This document shows positions 1 to 37,024 of a stretch of 64,000 nt of DNA, in pieces. The stretch's first letter is position 1. Each line of letters begins with the position of its first letter. The DNA comes from Paraspadella gotoi (lineage: Eukaryota; Chaetognatha), in the NCBI GenBank assembly GCA_051294375.1, contig CM119264.1, forward strand, positions 6,671,238 to 6,735,237, written 5' to 3'. The notes beneath the pieces were generated by a model, which was given only the letters and a program-made list of their open reading frames with translations, did no database searches and was not told where the DNA came from. The position numbers and the translations under genes are program-made.

Positions 1-219
1 AATGGTGCGGAATCTGCGGCGATTAACTTTGCACAATGACAAAGATAAGACGGAGTAGTGGTAGGCGGAGTGGCGGCTGTGAAAGTGGAACTATGGAAAA
101 CGGAGTGAAAGACTCACAGTGGGAGAAGGAGGAGTGAGGCCCCTTCGAGCGAGACGCAATGGTGGGCGATAATTTATCGCATGATTCGCTCCGACGAGAT
201 TCTCTTCGAACTTCCCACT

Positions 220-460
220 GTCTCGACTCTCAAACATCTTGACTCGCTAGTTTCGCAGTCTCGAATCTCACGACGTGGGGACTCGATGTGTCTACTATCA
301 ACGTCTGATTGACACAATTCTCAATGTCAAGGCTCTGAGTCTCAGTCTCGACTCTCAATATCGCGACTTACGACTCATAGTCTCAACTCTCAACGCCGCG
401 ACTCGCGATTCTCATTGTCTCGACTCTCAACTCAACTCAAGAGTCTATTATTAACTCGAA
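220..460. repeat. degenerate tandem repeat of GACTCTCAA-like units
   Basis: CTCGACTCTCAA, CGCGACTTACGACTCA, CGCGACTCGCGATTCTCA and similar words recur irregularly. No frame. Confidence 0.5.
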
Positions 461-689
461 ACTCGTTTTTCAACTTTTAATTATTTCCCGGTGGAGATGA
501 TTCAATATTCATGCGTTCTGGGTGGGCAGGTTGTGAATTTAGAGCGGTCGTCTTGTGGAATGAATGATCGATCGATTGTTTGATTCAATGATTCATCGAT
601 TCTTATGATCATTTTTGATTATTTTTCCGTTCCAATAATTATTGACTTATTTGTTTATTTATTTTTTGTTTTATTTATGTATTGGTTTT

Positions 690-690
<1 letters not shown>

Positions 691-728
<38 letters not shown>

Positions 729-729
729 C

Positions 730-760
<31 letters not shown>

Positions 761-770
761 TATTATATAT
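691..770. repeat. (TTTA)n microsatellite
   Basis: TATTTATT run with one C interruption inside an AT-rich stretch (600-850). Confidence 0.9.
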
Positions 771-1244
771 TAATTTTATTTTATATATATTTTAATTTAT
801 GTTAAATTTTAATAGTATTTTTATGTAATTAGTTATTTATTTATTTATTGCAAAACGTCACCCTTCGGCGATTTCAGACGATGGGTTTTACAAACACACT
901 CCACACTCCATTACTCCATTTACTCTTTACTCTCTCTCTCTCTCGTCTCCTCTCTCTTCTCTCTCTCTCTCTCTCTCTCTCCCTCTCTCTCTCTCTTTTT
1001 TCCCTTCCCTCCCATCCAGGCAACAGATCTTTGGACGAAAAGAAAAAAAGAATGAGAAAAGTGACCGCAAAAGGAGTCATGCTGGGTAGTGGGCCTTTGT
1101 AGTGCGAATAATCGAACTATTTTCAGTTTAAAGATTAAATTTCATTTTGTTAAATGCTCCATGGAAAACAACACTTCGTTCAATGATACGGACGAGGATT
1201 TGACACTTGAACGCTTCTACTGGTCAGTCACCGTTGGTCAACCA

Positions 1245-1347
<103 letters not shown>

Positions 1348-2173
1348 GGATGGGTGAGGTTCTTGAAACAATTTCTGTACACAGACAAGAAGAAGAATGA
1401 TGAGTGTTTTTCCCCACGAAGCGGGTCAACACTGATGATTCTCCAGGGATACAACAACTCGTGTTGTGGAAATCTTCCTCTCCGACTTAATGACCGAATT
1501 GATCCCCAGTTGTTTTATGTCTATTTTTTTTTTTAATTAGTTCCTGATTAATTAATCCCGCAAAAGAGAGAAGATCGCATCTTTTAATCCATCAATCAGC
1601 GCTCAATTCATTTTACTTTCCTCCATCTTTTCATTCAGGCTTCACCTGCTCAACACCTTTTGTTCTTAACAATCTTTTTACGAATTAAATCCTCTTTTTC
1701 GATTATTCGTTCATCCCTTAATTAAACCCTCATGCAACCTTCACCTCCGTACTTTTTAAACTGTTTAACTTTATTTAATTTTTTCCCCAGAGTCAATCGC
1801 TGAGACTTTTCTCTGAACCACTGTAGTATCAGAAACTGTCTACGTCCTTCAACCACCACATTCATCTCTAACGCCATCTCTACCTGGATCTGTCCTCCGT
1901 CTATCACCAAAACCATCTCTTCCCCACCTCTCGCCTCCCTCTCCATCCCTTTCCATCGTCAACCCACCTCATCGTCTCACCGCTCCATTCTCTCCACCAT
2001 CTTTCCATCTCTCGAATCTTCATCTAATCGCCTCGATTTTTTTTCATTTCCTCCGCTGAAGACGCTCGACGTCGGATGTTTTGTCGTAACTGTTATTTTA
2101 ATGGTGCAGGTTATCGTCGGCGTCGTCCCCATTTTCTTCAACTTTATGATCCTCATTGTCCTAGTATTAGTCG

Positions 2174-2202
2174 GTCGTCGTCGTCGTCGTCGTCGTCGTC
2201 GT
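2174..2202. repeat. (GTC)n microsatellite
   Basis: GTC trinucleotide run in a pyrimidine-rich segment (1,900-3,010) in which further TCG/GTC words and CT runs (2,766-2,862) occur. No gene seen there. Confidence 0.85.
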
Positions 2203-2809
2203 CCTCCGTCGTCGTCCTCGTCGTCGTCTGTAAAGTCCGCATCTGTTCGTCTGTTCTTTTCGTCGTCGTCAATTCCCGTCATTGTCTTCCTGGCCTTTGT
2301 GTTTGTCGTCGTCGTCATCGTTGTTGCAGTTGTCGTTGTCCTTCTACTTTGTCTTTGATGTTTTTTTTTTTTCGCCAAGTTTCTTTGTCATGTGTATTGG
2401 TCATCTTCTTGGCATCTCCTTCTTTTTTTTCGTCGTCAACAAAAACTTCGACAGGTTTCCTGGGTAAAATTTTTTTCACTTCTTTTGATTATCGTCGTTG
2501 TCATCGTCAAATTCGATTCCGCGTTTTGAATTTTTTTTTTTTGCCACGGTCGTCATCAGCTGTCCATCTCTCATCTCCTCCCTAATTTATTATTGTCATC
2601 GTCAACGTGTCGTCATCATCTTCATCGTCTATTTGAAGGTTTCCATGTTTTCAAGTTCTTAGCCTCATTTTCATTGTCGACGCAGGCAAGGAACGAACTC
2701 GACCTCCACCGACTTGAAGTGAAAGATGATGCTGGTCATGGCGCGACGCTTTCCATCGCCGATACGTCTCTCTCTCTCTCTCTCTGCTCTCTCTCTCTCT
2801 CTCTCATCA

Positions 2810-2865
<56 letters not shown>

Positions 2866-3013
2866 TGTTTGTTTTTTGTTTCTTTTTTTCTTCATTATTT
2901 TTCTCGCTCGCGTTTTTTTTTATTTCTTTCTTTCTTTCTCTATTTTTTTTTCTGTTTCTGTTTTCTTTTGTTGTTTGTTTGTCTGTTTTTTTTTTTCCTT
3001 TTATCAACAACCT

Positions 3014-3038
3014 NNNNNNNNNNNNNNNNNNNNNNNNN
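3014..3038. other. assembly gap, 25 N
   Basis: Scaffold-style gap. Sequence on its right is an inverted copy of 1,577-1,821. Confidence 0.99.
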
Positions 3039-3835
3039 GTGGTTCAGAGAAAGTCTCAGCGATTGACTCGTGGGGAAAAAATTAAATAAAGTTAAACAGT
3101 TAAAAAGTACGGATGAAGTTCATGAGGGTTTAATTAAGGGATGAACGAATAATCGAAAAAGAGGATTTAATCGTAAAAAGATTGTTAAGAACAAAAGGTT
3201 GAGCGGTGATAGGCTGAATGAAAAGATGGAGGAAAGATAAATGATTGAGCGCTGATGATTGGGATTAAAAGATGGTTCTGGAGCAAATAAGAGAGCGAAC
3301 AACCGCGCGGAGAAAAGGCGTCGGAAGAAAAAGGAAAAAGATAAAAGAAAAGAAAAGAAAGAGGAACTAGAAAAGTCAGTGGCTCGAGATGGAAAACAAA
3401 AGAACCCGGAGAAAAAAAAATGGCGAAATGGAGTTTGAAAAGAGGAAATGGAGAATTTGAAAAAAAAACTTTGAGATTTATAGAAAAAAAACTGGAAAAT
3501 TATTTAAGAATTAAGAGAAAAACTGTGATGATAATTAAAGTTAATTTAATTACATAAATTAAACCAAATAAAATACAATGACTCCGACGAAAAAGATCAC
3601 AGCAACGTGTCTTGCGTCCGACTGTGTGTGTGATTCCTGAATCCAAAAGTGTACGACCTCACTAACGACGGGTCACATTGCCCTCGTCGCCTGTAGGCCC
3701 TTCCCTCTTCCGTTGCACTTGAGTCGGCTTCGGTTGTCGGTCGGACTTTGTCGGTCGTTAGGCGAGGCTTTGTCGGCCAGTTGCGAAACCTCACCCAAAA
3801 CATTCCCGATGGATTTTGAAACGCGGGGAAGGTGA

Positions 3836-3970
<135 letters not shown>

Positions 3971-4530
3971 GAAAGAATCGTCTGACAAAAACAAAAGAAA
4001 GTAACTCAAATAAATAGTGAAAGAGAAAAAAAGGAAAGAATTAAAGGAAGAGTAGAAACAAAAAAGGAAAAATAAAGGAAAAAAAAAGAAACCTCCAGTT
4101 GCACCACGAAACGCCAACGCTCGTTCCACAAGAAATAGTCAGCAAATTTAGTGTTAAAGACCAAGCTACTTGGCTAATTGATTGAAAACCCAATGATTGA
4201 CCGTGAGAGGAGCACTGGATTTACTAGGAAAAACTATTTTTTAATCAACCATCCCGAGGAAACTTTAAAAAAATAAATAAATGGGCCAATAAATATCTTT
4301 TTTCACATTTTTCTGTCGCGGATACCCGATAATACACATCCCTGGTCATTAGCGAGCATATGTCGCTGCAAAATAAAAAAAGGTCCCACTATTACGAGCG
4401 GAGAATCGATAAGTATTCTAAATTCTATACGTCTACCATACATTTTTCACTTTTGTCATAAGAACAAAATATTAGGTAAAACTGTTAAAGAAAATGATCA
4501 GTATGATATATGAGGTTCTCCCTTTCTTTG

Positions 4531-4531
<1 letters not shown>

Positions 4532-4587
<56 letters not shown>

Positions 4588-4780
4588 CATCTCTCTCTCA
4601 CTACTCACATCATCACACCACCAACCTTTTTTTCTTTCCTTTTCTGCGACCTTAGAATTTTAAGCAACATTTGGTTATTGGAGAAAGTCATGGCTTTAGC
4701 ACTTTCTCTCTTCTCTCTCGTCTCTCTCCTCTCTCTCTCTCATCTCTCTCTTCTCAATCTCTCTCTCTCTCTCCCCCATC
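4532..4780. repeat. CT-rich microsatellite cluster
   Basis: CT runs at 4,532-4,574 and 4,708-4,774 with short interruptions, followed by AG-rich sequence at 4,855-5,037. Confidence 0.85.
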
Positions 4781-4982
4781 TAGCATAATGCCCCCAGCGA
4801 CGTTTCCGATAGGAACGATAGGAGGAAGACGCAGGTTTTAGGCGGCACAATATCGTGAGAGTGAGAGAGATCGAGTGAGAAAGAGAGAGAGACAGAGAAA
4901 GCGAAGGAGAGAGCGACTCCCTCTCCCAAAGACGCGGAAACAATGTGAGAGGAATATGAAATGAGAACGATAAAAATCACGT

Positions 4983-5016
<34 letters not shown>

Positions 5017-5056
5017 CACAGAGAGAGAGAGAGAGCATCGTGTTTCTCGTACTCAC

Positions 5057-29839
<24,783 letters not shown>

Positions 29840-30621
29840 CTTTGGGGGAATTTTTTTTCGGTTGTTTTTGTCGTTCTTTTTTTTTTTACTTTTAATCCGG
29901 GCTGAAAGTAAGAGAATATAGCGAGATGGCGGAAAGGAACTTATCGCAAAAATTAGAGAAGTTATATTTCATCGACGAAATTTATCCAAACATTTCTGAT
30001 AACTTTTTTTTTAGCTTTTTCTCGTAAGTTCGAAAATTTTTACTTTTTATGTCTTTTTTGTCGATTATTCGGGAATATGATGCCAACTCAGAAGAAAGTA
30101 TTTTAGTTTCCTTCATTCAATTTTTTTTTAACCTAAAAAACTGTCTTTATTAATTAAAATATGGAAAAAATTACGAAAAAGGTACTTACTAAAAGGATGA
30201 CCTTTTCAATCGATATTATTTCATCTTCTTTCTTTTCTTATCCACTTCAAACATTCGTATATCTTATACTGTCTTTACCTTAAGTCTCTCTCTCTCTCTA
30301 TCCCACTGGCTTGTTTGGTTGGCCCTATAAATCAGGGAAGCAGAGTCGCCTCAAGAGGATCTACGGATTGGCGCTGAGAATTTGAACCCCTTGAACCGAA
30401 ACCTGGCTGCGTGCGGAACGAAACAAACAAAACAAAAACAGAAAATAAACGAGGGAATAAAAGGAAACGAGTGAGAGAGAGAGAGAGGTTTTAAAAAACG
30501 GGCGGGTTTGAGGGGGCGGTGAAGGGGATAGCAGATCGTCAATAAAAAAAAAAGGTGCGAAAGATTTTAAGCCATAAAAACGCGTCTGTTGGCTTTGGCC
30601 CAAGACTCGTGTGCAAATTCG

Positions 30622-30756
30622 ATGCTATGCTGGACTATAATCCAGCGGCCATTGGTGCAGGGGGCAATTCAATCGCCTACAAACCCAACGGTGGTCGCCT
30701 CGCAGTTAAGAGGGACGGGGCTCTTAACCCGCAACAATTATTACTGTCGCTTCAAT
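30622..30756 (+). mobile_element. tRNA-like SINE, internally deleted copy 3
   Basis: Shares TCCAGCGGCCATTGGTGC, the block GCAGTTAAGAGGGACGGGG and the tail TTACTGTCGCTTCAAT with the other copies, but lacks the B-box stretch and the segment with GGTGTTACAGCC. Confidence 0.5.
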
Positions 30757-31715
30757 GCGTTTAATTTAAACCTAAGTGAAATCAGTTGCATTTTATAGGC
30801 TTGTATAATATATGTATGTATGACTTGTATGTGTAAAGTTTATTTAGTATAAGGCGTCTTTTCCTTAAAAAAAATAATATAATTTTACGGGAAAAAAAAG
30901 CCTGTTTTTCAACATTTTCATCAAACATCGCTGAAATTAATTCCATTTGATTGAGGTTTAAAGAAGTCGCTCAAAATCCGAAAATTTGTCTAACAGGCAA
31001 CCAAACTAACAATCATATGATAATAATGTTCACATAATTGTCTCAGATTCTTCGACCTCCGATCTCGGAAGCGCCGACGCGACGCGATCCATAAGATTTT
31101 CTCCAAGTCTAAAAAAAGGAACCACAAACAATTTTTCCTGTTTGTTTGGAACGCTTTACTTCTAAGCCGTTGAACCCCCCGACGAGTGGAAGGCCACAAA
31201 AGCCAAGAAGGAGTTGACGCGAGGCGCCGCCTTCCGCGCCTCATTTCAGACTGAAATATGAGGTTGACGCGACGAACGACGTGAGGCGGCCGTGGAAGCC
31301 GGCCCGCCACCGAGCCCGTCCAGAGACTTCGCGTCATCAATTATGCGTCATCACTTATCCTAATGAACTTCGGCGTTTTTGCGCTTTCGCGCAACTAAAT
31401 GCGTTAGCCGTTAAAAAAAAAAGAGAAATCCAAGTTGAGCTTGCTTTAAAACGCGTTAGTTGAGACTCTCAATGAGAGCATTAGGAATTTTTAAAATGTT
31501 CTTGACGGAAGAAAAATAAAAATTAGGTCCAGTAATACCATTAATAACGTCATCAGTAGTCGGGATAGATTCGGGTGTGTAAAAAGCGTTGTCAAGACCT
31601 TTGTGGACAAAAGTTTTGAGTCCAAACAAGCATTTCGAAATTATATAAAAAGATAACAAATAAATAAGGGCACGAAATCAAGAAGCAAAGTAGAGAAAAA
31701 CGTGACGAAAGGAGA

Positions 31716-31816
<101 letters not shown>

Positions 31817-32032
31817 ACTCTTTCAAAGAGTGAAAAGCGCGCGGGACGTGAGAGGAAGCGCGTTAGGGCGCGCAGGAACCGGAAACCGCGGCGTCGCAAA
31901 ATCGCGCGCTCGCGTCGCGACGCACGAGAATTTCGTCAGAAATTTTTTTTTTTTTTGAGGGGTGTGAAAGGAATGAGCGGAGACGAAATGGAAAAAAACG
32001 GAAATAAATGATAGAGATAAAAATTAAGAATG

Positions 32033-32269
32033 GTATGGTGGACTAAAATCCACCAACCGTTCATCAGCGACCATTGGTGCCGGAGGCAAGTCATTCGCCT
32101 CCCAACCCAAAGGTCCGGGGTTCTAGACCGGTGGTCGACTGGCAGTTAAAAGGGACGGGGCGCTTAACCCGCCTGTAACATGGTGTTACAGCCTGATCCG
32201 AAGCGCAGGGACTGCTTATATTGAATGGTTCTGTCACTAATACATAACAATAATTACTGTCTCTTCAAT
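32033..32269 (+). mobile_element. tRNA-like SINE, copy 1
   Basis: About 237 bases, closely matched by 37,025-37,259. Contains a Pol III B-box-like sequence GGTTCTAGACC (consensus GGTTCRANNCC) in a T-arm-like CCGG...CCGG stem, preceded by a GGAGGC...GCCTCC stem. Ends in AACAATAATTACTGTCTCTTCAAT minus its first bases, the shared 3' tail. No open frame. Confidence 0.6.
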
Positions 32270-32502
32270 GGGAATAATGAAGATAGTGAAGAAATAAAAG
32301 TATAATGGAGAAAGGAGGAACAAAAAAATTGACAGCAGGGAAAATGAAAATGAAGGAAACTAAGATCCGGTATGAAAAAAAAACCAAATTATGTTAAGAT
32401 AATCTATATGTATATTTATATTGTATTTAGATTTTCTTTTCGTTGCGTAGATGAAGAGAAAACAATTTTTTATTTGTTACAAACAACGATTTTTTTACAA
32501 TA

Positions 32503-32550
32503 AAAACGGACATGTTTCGACTCTGTTTTTCGAGTCTTCATCAGCGCTTT
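32503..32550 (-). ncRNA. hammerhead-ribozyme-like motif, best copy
   Basis: Read on the minus strand: stem I half AAAGCG, core CTGATGA (32,538-32,544), one extra A, stem II GACTC...GAGTC with an 8-base loop, core GAAA, a minimal stem III (C, AT, G), GTC, then the other half of stem I, CGTTTT. Order and spacing match a type I hammerhead with a very short helix III, the form known from Penelope-like elements and retrozymes. The extra A between CTGATGA and stem II departs from the consensus and could impair cleavage. Flanked by an 11-base inverted repeat (TTGTTTTCTCT and its complement). Confidence 0.45.
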
Positions 32551-32929
32551 GTTTTCTCTTAATGTTTATTTTCATAATTGAGTAACGAGTGCAGAAATAA
32601 GTAACAAGTTTGAGCGAACAATGTCGGATCTGCCCACGATCATTATCGGTAATTAATTAATTAATAATTCAAGTTAATTAATTATTTAATTAATTAATAA
32701 TTTTATTTATTCAAGTTAATTATTTAATTAATTCGGCAATTAATTAATAAATTTGATCCGAAATGTTTGCTTTGATTGATTAATTGACTGATTAATTAAT
32801 TATTGATTAATTAATTGATTAATTGATTAATTAACTGATTAATTATTTGATTAATTAATACATCTTGTATTTGCATTTAAAATAAAAGAAAAAGAAGCAT
32901 AATCAATTAGTGAAACAGGTTCTTTGTTT

Positions 32930-33350
32930 TTTACATTTAAACTCATTTCCACTCAAACGATTCCATCGAAACTTGATTTCCATTTTAATCACACATCTTT
33001 CTACCCAAATACAAAATTTCAGGTCAATCGCCCTATCCACTCATGAGTAATTAGTGTTCAAATAGTGAAATATAGTTTTTTTGTTTTTTCCATTTAAACT
33101 GATTTCCACTCGACGAAACTTCATATCAGCTCAATCACAAACTTCCCTACCCAAACACAAAATTTCATTCCAATCCATCCATCCAATCACGAGTAATTGG
33201 TGTTTTTTGCTAAGGTGGGACGGACGGACATTATTTTTTTTTTGCATAATTTATCATAATTCGATGTTCTGACATGATATAAGTGACCGACGGACCGACA
33301 AAGTGAATTATAGACTATAGAGTCGGGATCTGCTGAAAGCAGATCCGACT
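32930..33350 (+). mobile_element. repeat with two diverged ~120-bp units and a terminal hairpin
   Basis: Units at about 32,936-33,058 and 33,088-33,214 both carry CATTTAAACT, GATTTCC, CTACCCAAA(T/C)ACAAAATTTCA and GAGTAATT(A/G)GTGTT. Then GGTGGGACGGACGGACA and a final hairpin AGTCGGGATCTGCT-GAA-AGCAGATCCGACT (33,321-33,350) before a run of A. This looks like the 3' part of a non-autonomous retroelement. Confidence 0.5.
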
Positions 33351-34196
33351 AAAAATTATTTATAAATTCGATAAAATAGCTATTTTGAGTCCACTTTAAA
33401 CAGAGTATGGTGGGCTGAGGTCTCAATCTCTTTTACCAGATGATGACATATCAAAGAATAATTCAAATTTAAATTCAAATAATACTATCTTACTGTGACA
33501 GTATATTATAATATAATATTTTTTTATCAATGAATGTTAGAATGTTTTTGAACGGATTCAATAGGATTAGATTGGATGGATTTATATTAATTTTATATAG
33601 TATATACGGAGTCGCCGAGACACAAGAACTTCTGGGTCTTCTGCCTTTTGTTTCCTTATAAATTCACGGAGATTGTTTTTTTCTGCCATCTGCTGCGTCA
33701 AGGTGAAATTACGCATAATTAATGTTGTAAAATTTCAAAAATACATATATACCTGTATATTACTAGTCAATATACAAATAAATATCAGATACGTGATATC
33801 TAATTAACAAACTTTTAAAAATGTTTGCAGTCTTCCTTGGAATTTACAGGAATTTGATTTGAAACGTCAAGAAACCGACATCAAGCTTCTGAACGTTTGT
33901 TTTGGTTGGGGTAAGCAAACTTAGCATTATCTTTATTAAGTTTCATAACATATAAGCATTATAAGCAGCAGTTATTTTCATCATTCATTTTTACAAACCC
34001 AGTCTTAATTTTAAATTTATAATTTTATAGCTAGTTTTCCTAACTTTTTATCAAGACGGTAGTACCGTCGGTACATGGAAATTATGTCCTCTTTTTCTTT
34101 TTCATTTTAGGTTCTCTAAAAATTTTACTCACTCGTATATTGGCACTGACGTAGGTTACTTATCTTTGAAGTACTTTAATTTGATATTGTTTCATT

Positions 34197-35351
34197 ATGA
34201 ATAAAAATAAAAAACCAACTAAAAACGAAACCGATGAAAACAACATTATTTATGAACCCGGAGATTTTTTTCAAACATTTTGTTATTTATGGCTCACAGT
34301 AAACATATTTATTATTTTGTGCGCGATGGGTTTTTTAATATTTGGAATCTATTTTTTGGTATATGGATTAAGTTTAGACCAGATCTTTCGCGAAAAAAGC
34401 ATTGTGGTTAAGGATTTTGATAATGGCCTTAAGGGTAGCATGAACAAACAAAAAAATGCACTAACCTTGATAATACAAATTCCGTTTTTTATTTTAATTG
34501 GCTTTTGTGTTATTATTATTGTCAGTAGTATATTTGGTATTGTTGTTTATAAGACATTAAAAAAAAGGCAAAAAAAAGTAATTAATAGTTACCTAGCATT
34601 TATATTCATTACAATTATACTTCTCATATTCCCTTCTGTAATGCTTTGCTCCCCTGGAATTATTACAAACCTTTTTAAAGATGAAATGTTTCAAATATTT
34701 ATTGGTGATAAAGGAAAGCAGTTTAACGCGTTGTCTATGGCGGTTTTACAGAGTAATATGATTTGTTGTGGTGTAAACGGAGCTGAGGATTATTTTTGCA
34801 CTAACATATACGATTATGAATGCAATCGTGGATGTACTCTTCCAGTTAAACAATGGAAAACTATGGCAAAAAAAGTTGAAAAAACCTTGAATGTACCTGT
34901 ATGTCCAAAATCAAATCGAAAACCTATAAATGCTAGCAAAACTGCGATGTGCAGAAAACCTATTTCAGAAGCTGGTGATAAGCGTTATCTTGTTCTTGAT
35001 GACAGCAGCCCACAGAAAGCTATAGATTCCATGTTTATTAATCGAGGAGGTTGTGCTACAGTTTTACTGAATAAAGCGTCTTTAACTAATAGAATGATGA
35101 ATTTATGTATCGTTTTTATAGTTTTAATTATCGTCCACATCTTTTGTTTTGCTATGGCGGTATGGGCAAAAAGAACTTTTCAGATAGTATTACAAACTGA
35201 TCAAGGTTCTTACATTACAAATCCGTCTTATGGTACTACCGATAAATCCATGTCATCACTATGGAAGGGCCACATTACTGATTCAGATGCCTATTATACT
35301 GGGGAAATACATGATCTTCCAGATAACTTCTTTGTAGGGGTAAAAAGATAA
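34197..35351 (+). CDS. tetraspanin-like membrane protein, intronless
   Basis: A single 384-codon frame with four hydrophobic helices: residues about 30-60, 88-117, 127-152 and 300-324. The large loop between helices 3 and 4 carries the tetraspanin signature CCG (in SNMICCGVNG), further cysteine pairs (NRGC, VPVC) and GGC near its end. The large extracellular loop is about 140 residues, long for the family. The N-terminus is short and polar, and the C-terminal tail of about 55 residues contains NPSYGTT and DAYYTG, possible sorting or phosphorylation tyrosines. Tetraspanins organise other membrane proteins at the cell surface. The gene is AT-rich and lacks introns, unlike CNOT4 and Wnt1 nearby, which suggests a retrocopy or a fast-evolving lineage gene. 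The frame is intact, so it is probably functional. Confidence 0.8.
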   Translation: MNKNKKPTKNETDENNIIYEPGDFFQTFCYLWLTVNIFIILCAMGFLIFGIYFLVYGLSLDQIFREKSIVVKDFDNGLKGSMNKQKNALTLIIQIPFFILIGFCVIIIVSSIFGIVVYKTLKKRQKKVINSYLAFIFITIILLIFPSVMLCSPGIITNLFKDEMFQIFIGDKGKQFNALSMAVLQSNMICCGVNGAEDYFCTNIYDYECNRGCTLPVKQWKTMAKKVEKTLNVPVCPKSNRKPINASKTAMCRKPISEAGDKRYLVLDDSSPQKAIDSMFINRGGCATVLLNKASLTNRMMNLCIVFIVLIIVHIFCFAMAVWAKRTFQIVLQTDQGSYITNPSYGTTDKSMSSLWKGHITDSDAYYTGEIHDLPDNFFVGVKR

Positions 35352-35412
35352 ATATTAGATATTCGTTGCAACTGCGCATTTCTTATTGAAAATTTAAAAA
35401 TATTATAAATTG

Positions 35413-35446
35413 AGCAAAGGCTTACATTAAAGCCGAAACATGTCTT
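35413..35446 (+). repeat. hammerhead-like repeat fragment after the tetraspanin gene
   Basis: GGCTT...AAGCC GAAAC AT GTC, the same 3' half as the copy at 10,301-10,326, about 60 bases after the tetraspanin stop. The CTGATGA box is absent (reads GAGCAAA), so it is not a complete motif. Confidence 0.5.
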
Positions 35447-36394
35447 TTTTGTATATTTTTTTAAATTTTTTTGTTTGAAAATGTTAATAATTTTTTTTCT
35501 TTAAATAATTTAAATTATCATATACTTAAGCTGAAAATTAATTTTAAACTTAATATATTAAATTTAATTTACCATAATGATAACCTTAACTTATTTTTAA
35601 CTATAATATAATCATTAATTGTAAAGTCCAGACAATCATCTACAATAATACATTTACAATAATAATAATAATAATAATAATAATGAAAATAATAACAATA
35701 ACAAGTATTAAAAAATTATGATATCTGAATTCCTTTAATTTGTTTATTTATTTTTAACTATAATATAATCATTAATTGTAAAGTCCGTACGATCATCTAC
35801 AATAAATAAATTTATTAAGAAAAACATTGCTCTTCATTTTCCCATTAACCTCTAGAACGTATCAATCTCCAGAATGACAAATTAGCTACTAATTTTAATA
35901 GGAATCCAGTTTTTTATTCATTCAAAGTACGTTAGAAAAAAGGATCTACAAGCCCTAAATTTGAAGATATTGTCTAATAACTGGCATCCAAACCCTCAGT
36001 CTTCTGTTTATTTTTTACCATAGTCATAGAGGGAGCTGATGAAGATCAAGCCCAAATATGAGAACCGGAATCCCCAAAGAAGTTTTTTTTTTGTTTTTGC
36101 GCATGCGTATTCATTTTAAGTAGAGAAAAATGTTCTAAATCTGAAAATTATTTGTTGCATTTCCTTTTTTTTCTCGAAATCGAAAAGCTAAGACGACAAT
36201 TTAATATGTTCGTAAAAACGTTCCTTCATCCCATCAGAAAAAATAATCTTAAAATTAAATTTTTAGATGTAAAATCGTTAATACTGAAGACGTGCATTAG
36301 TCCACTGAGCCACTGAGGCGCTGCGATGGAAACAGCTTTAATCTATCTGTGATGATAGGACCACCACCAGAATACTTCCTTTTCATTCTTCCGG

Positions 36395-36490
36395 TTTATG
36401 AAATTAGTACAACCAATATAAAAATTATCCATTCATTTAATAAATGAGCTATCTTGCTCCTGATTTTGGACAGGCTTTGTTGGTTTAAGG
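36395..36490 (+). repeat. interspersed repeat, uninterrupted copy
   Basis: Nearly identical to the flanks at 27,275-27,332 and 27,588-27,625, including AACCAATATAAAAATTATCC and TTTGGACAGGCTTTG. Confidence 0.6.
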
Positions 36491-36744
36491 TTGAAGGTTA
36501 ATGTTGAGATTTTTTTTCTCCATAGGGCCCAAGCGGTAAAATTTTACTCGATTTTTCATTATAACTTGAAAAATATTTAGTGTTTTTATTTTTTTTTTTT
36601 TATAATAACGATACTTTTAGAGAGAACGTTATGCCAAAAAGTGCCCCTTTAAATGTATAAATTAAAATAAAAAAAAATAAATTAAAAAAAACTAGTTTTG
36701 AATTGTTTTGGCAACGGCAAAATGATTTTATTTTTACCAAAAAA

Positions 36745-36782
36745 AAATGCGCTGAACGATAGTCGAAACATGTCCGTGTTTT
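36745..36782 (+). repeat. degenerate hammerhead-like repeat
   Basis: Stem I halves ATGCG and CGTGT, then CTGA, a shortened middle (ACGATAGTC), GAAAC, AT, GTC. Stem I is retained but the core and stem II are partly deleted. Confidence 0.45.
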
Positions 36783-37024
36783 TATTGTAACAATTCATAA
36801 CTCAAAAAGCATAAATACTAATCATAAATACTCGGTTTTAAAGCGGAATATTTACTGACTATCTCGATCTTTGCCTTTTCTTTCTAGCTAATTAATTATT
36901 ATCTGGTCGCCGTACTAAAGGTGGGGCAACTGGCCCATCCCATTTAACGGTTTGTTGGCTACTTGGCTCAAACCCCAAGCTTTTGGTTTGGAGATAAATC
37001 GCTTGCCCCCGCTTGGAAAATAAT

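Larger units (their letters stand above)
1577..3275. repeat. inverted repeat flanking 1.2 kb and a 25-N gap
   Basis: 1,577-1,821 recurs as its reverse complement at 3,039-3,275, starting exactly at the end of the N gap (GTGGTTCAGAGAAAGTCTCA). Small indels separate the two. The placement at a gap edge suggests an overlapping contig end placed in the wrong orientation. Confidence 0.75.

Noticed and set aside
3597-3803. Minus-strand frame of 68 codons considered as a 3' exon of the IgSF gene
   Set aside because: Arginine- and threonine-rich, no acceptor joining phase 0 from the transmembrane exon, and built of repeated GACCGACAAAG words.
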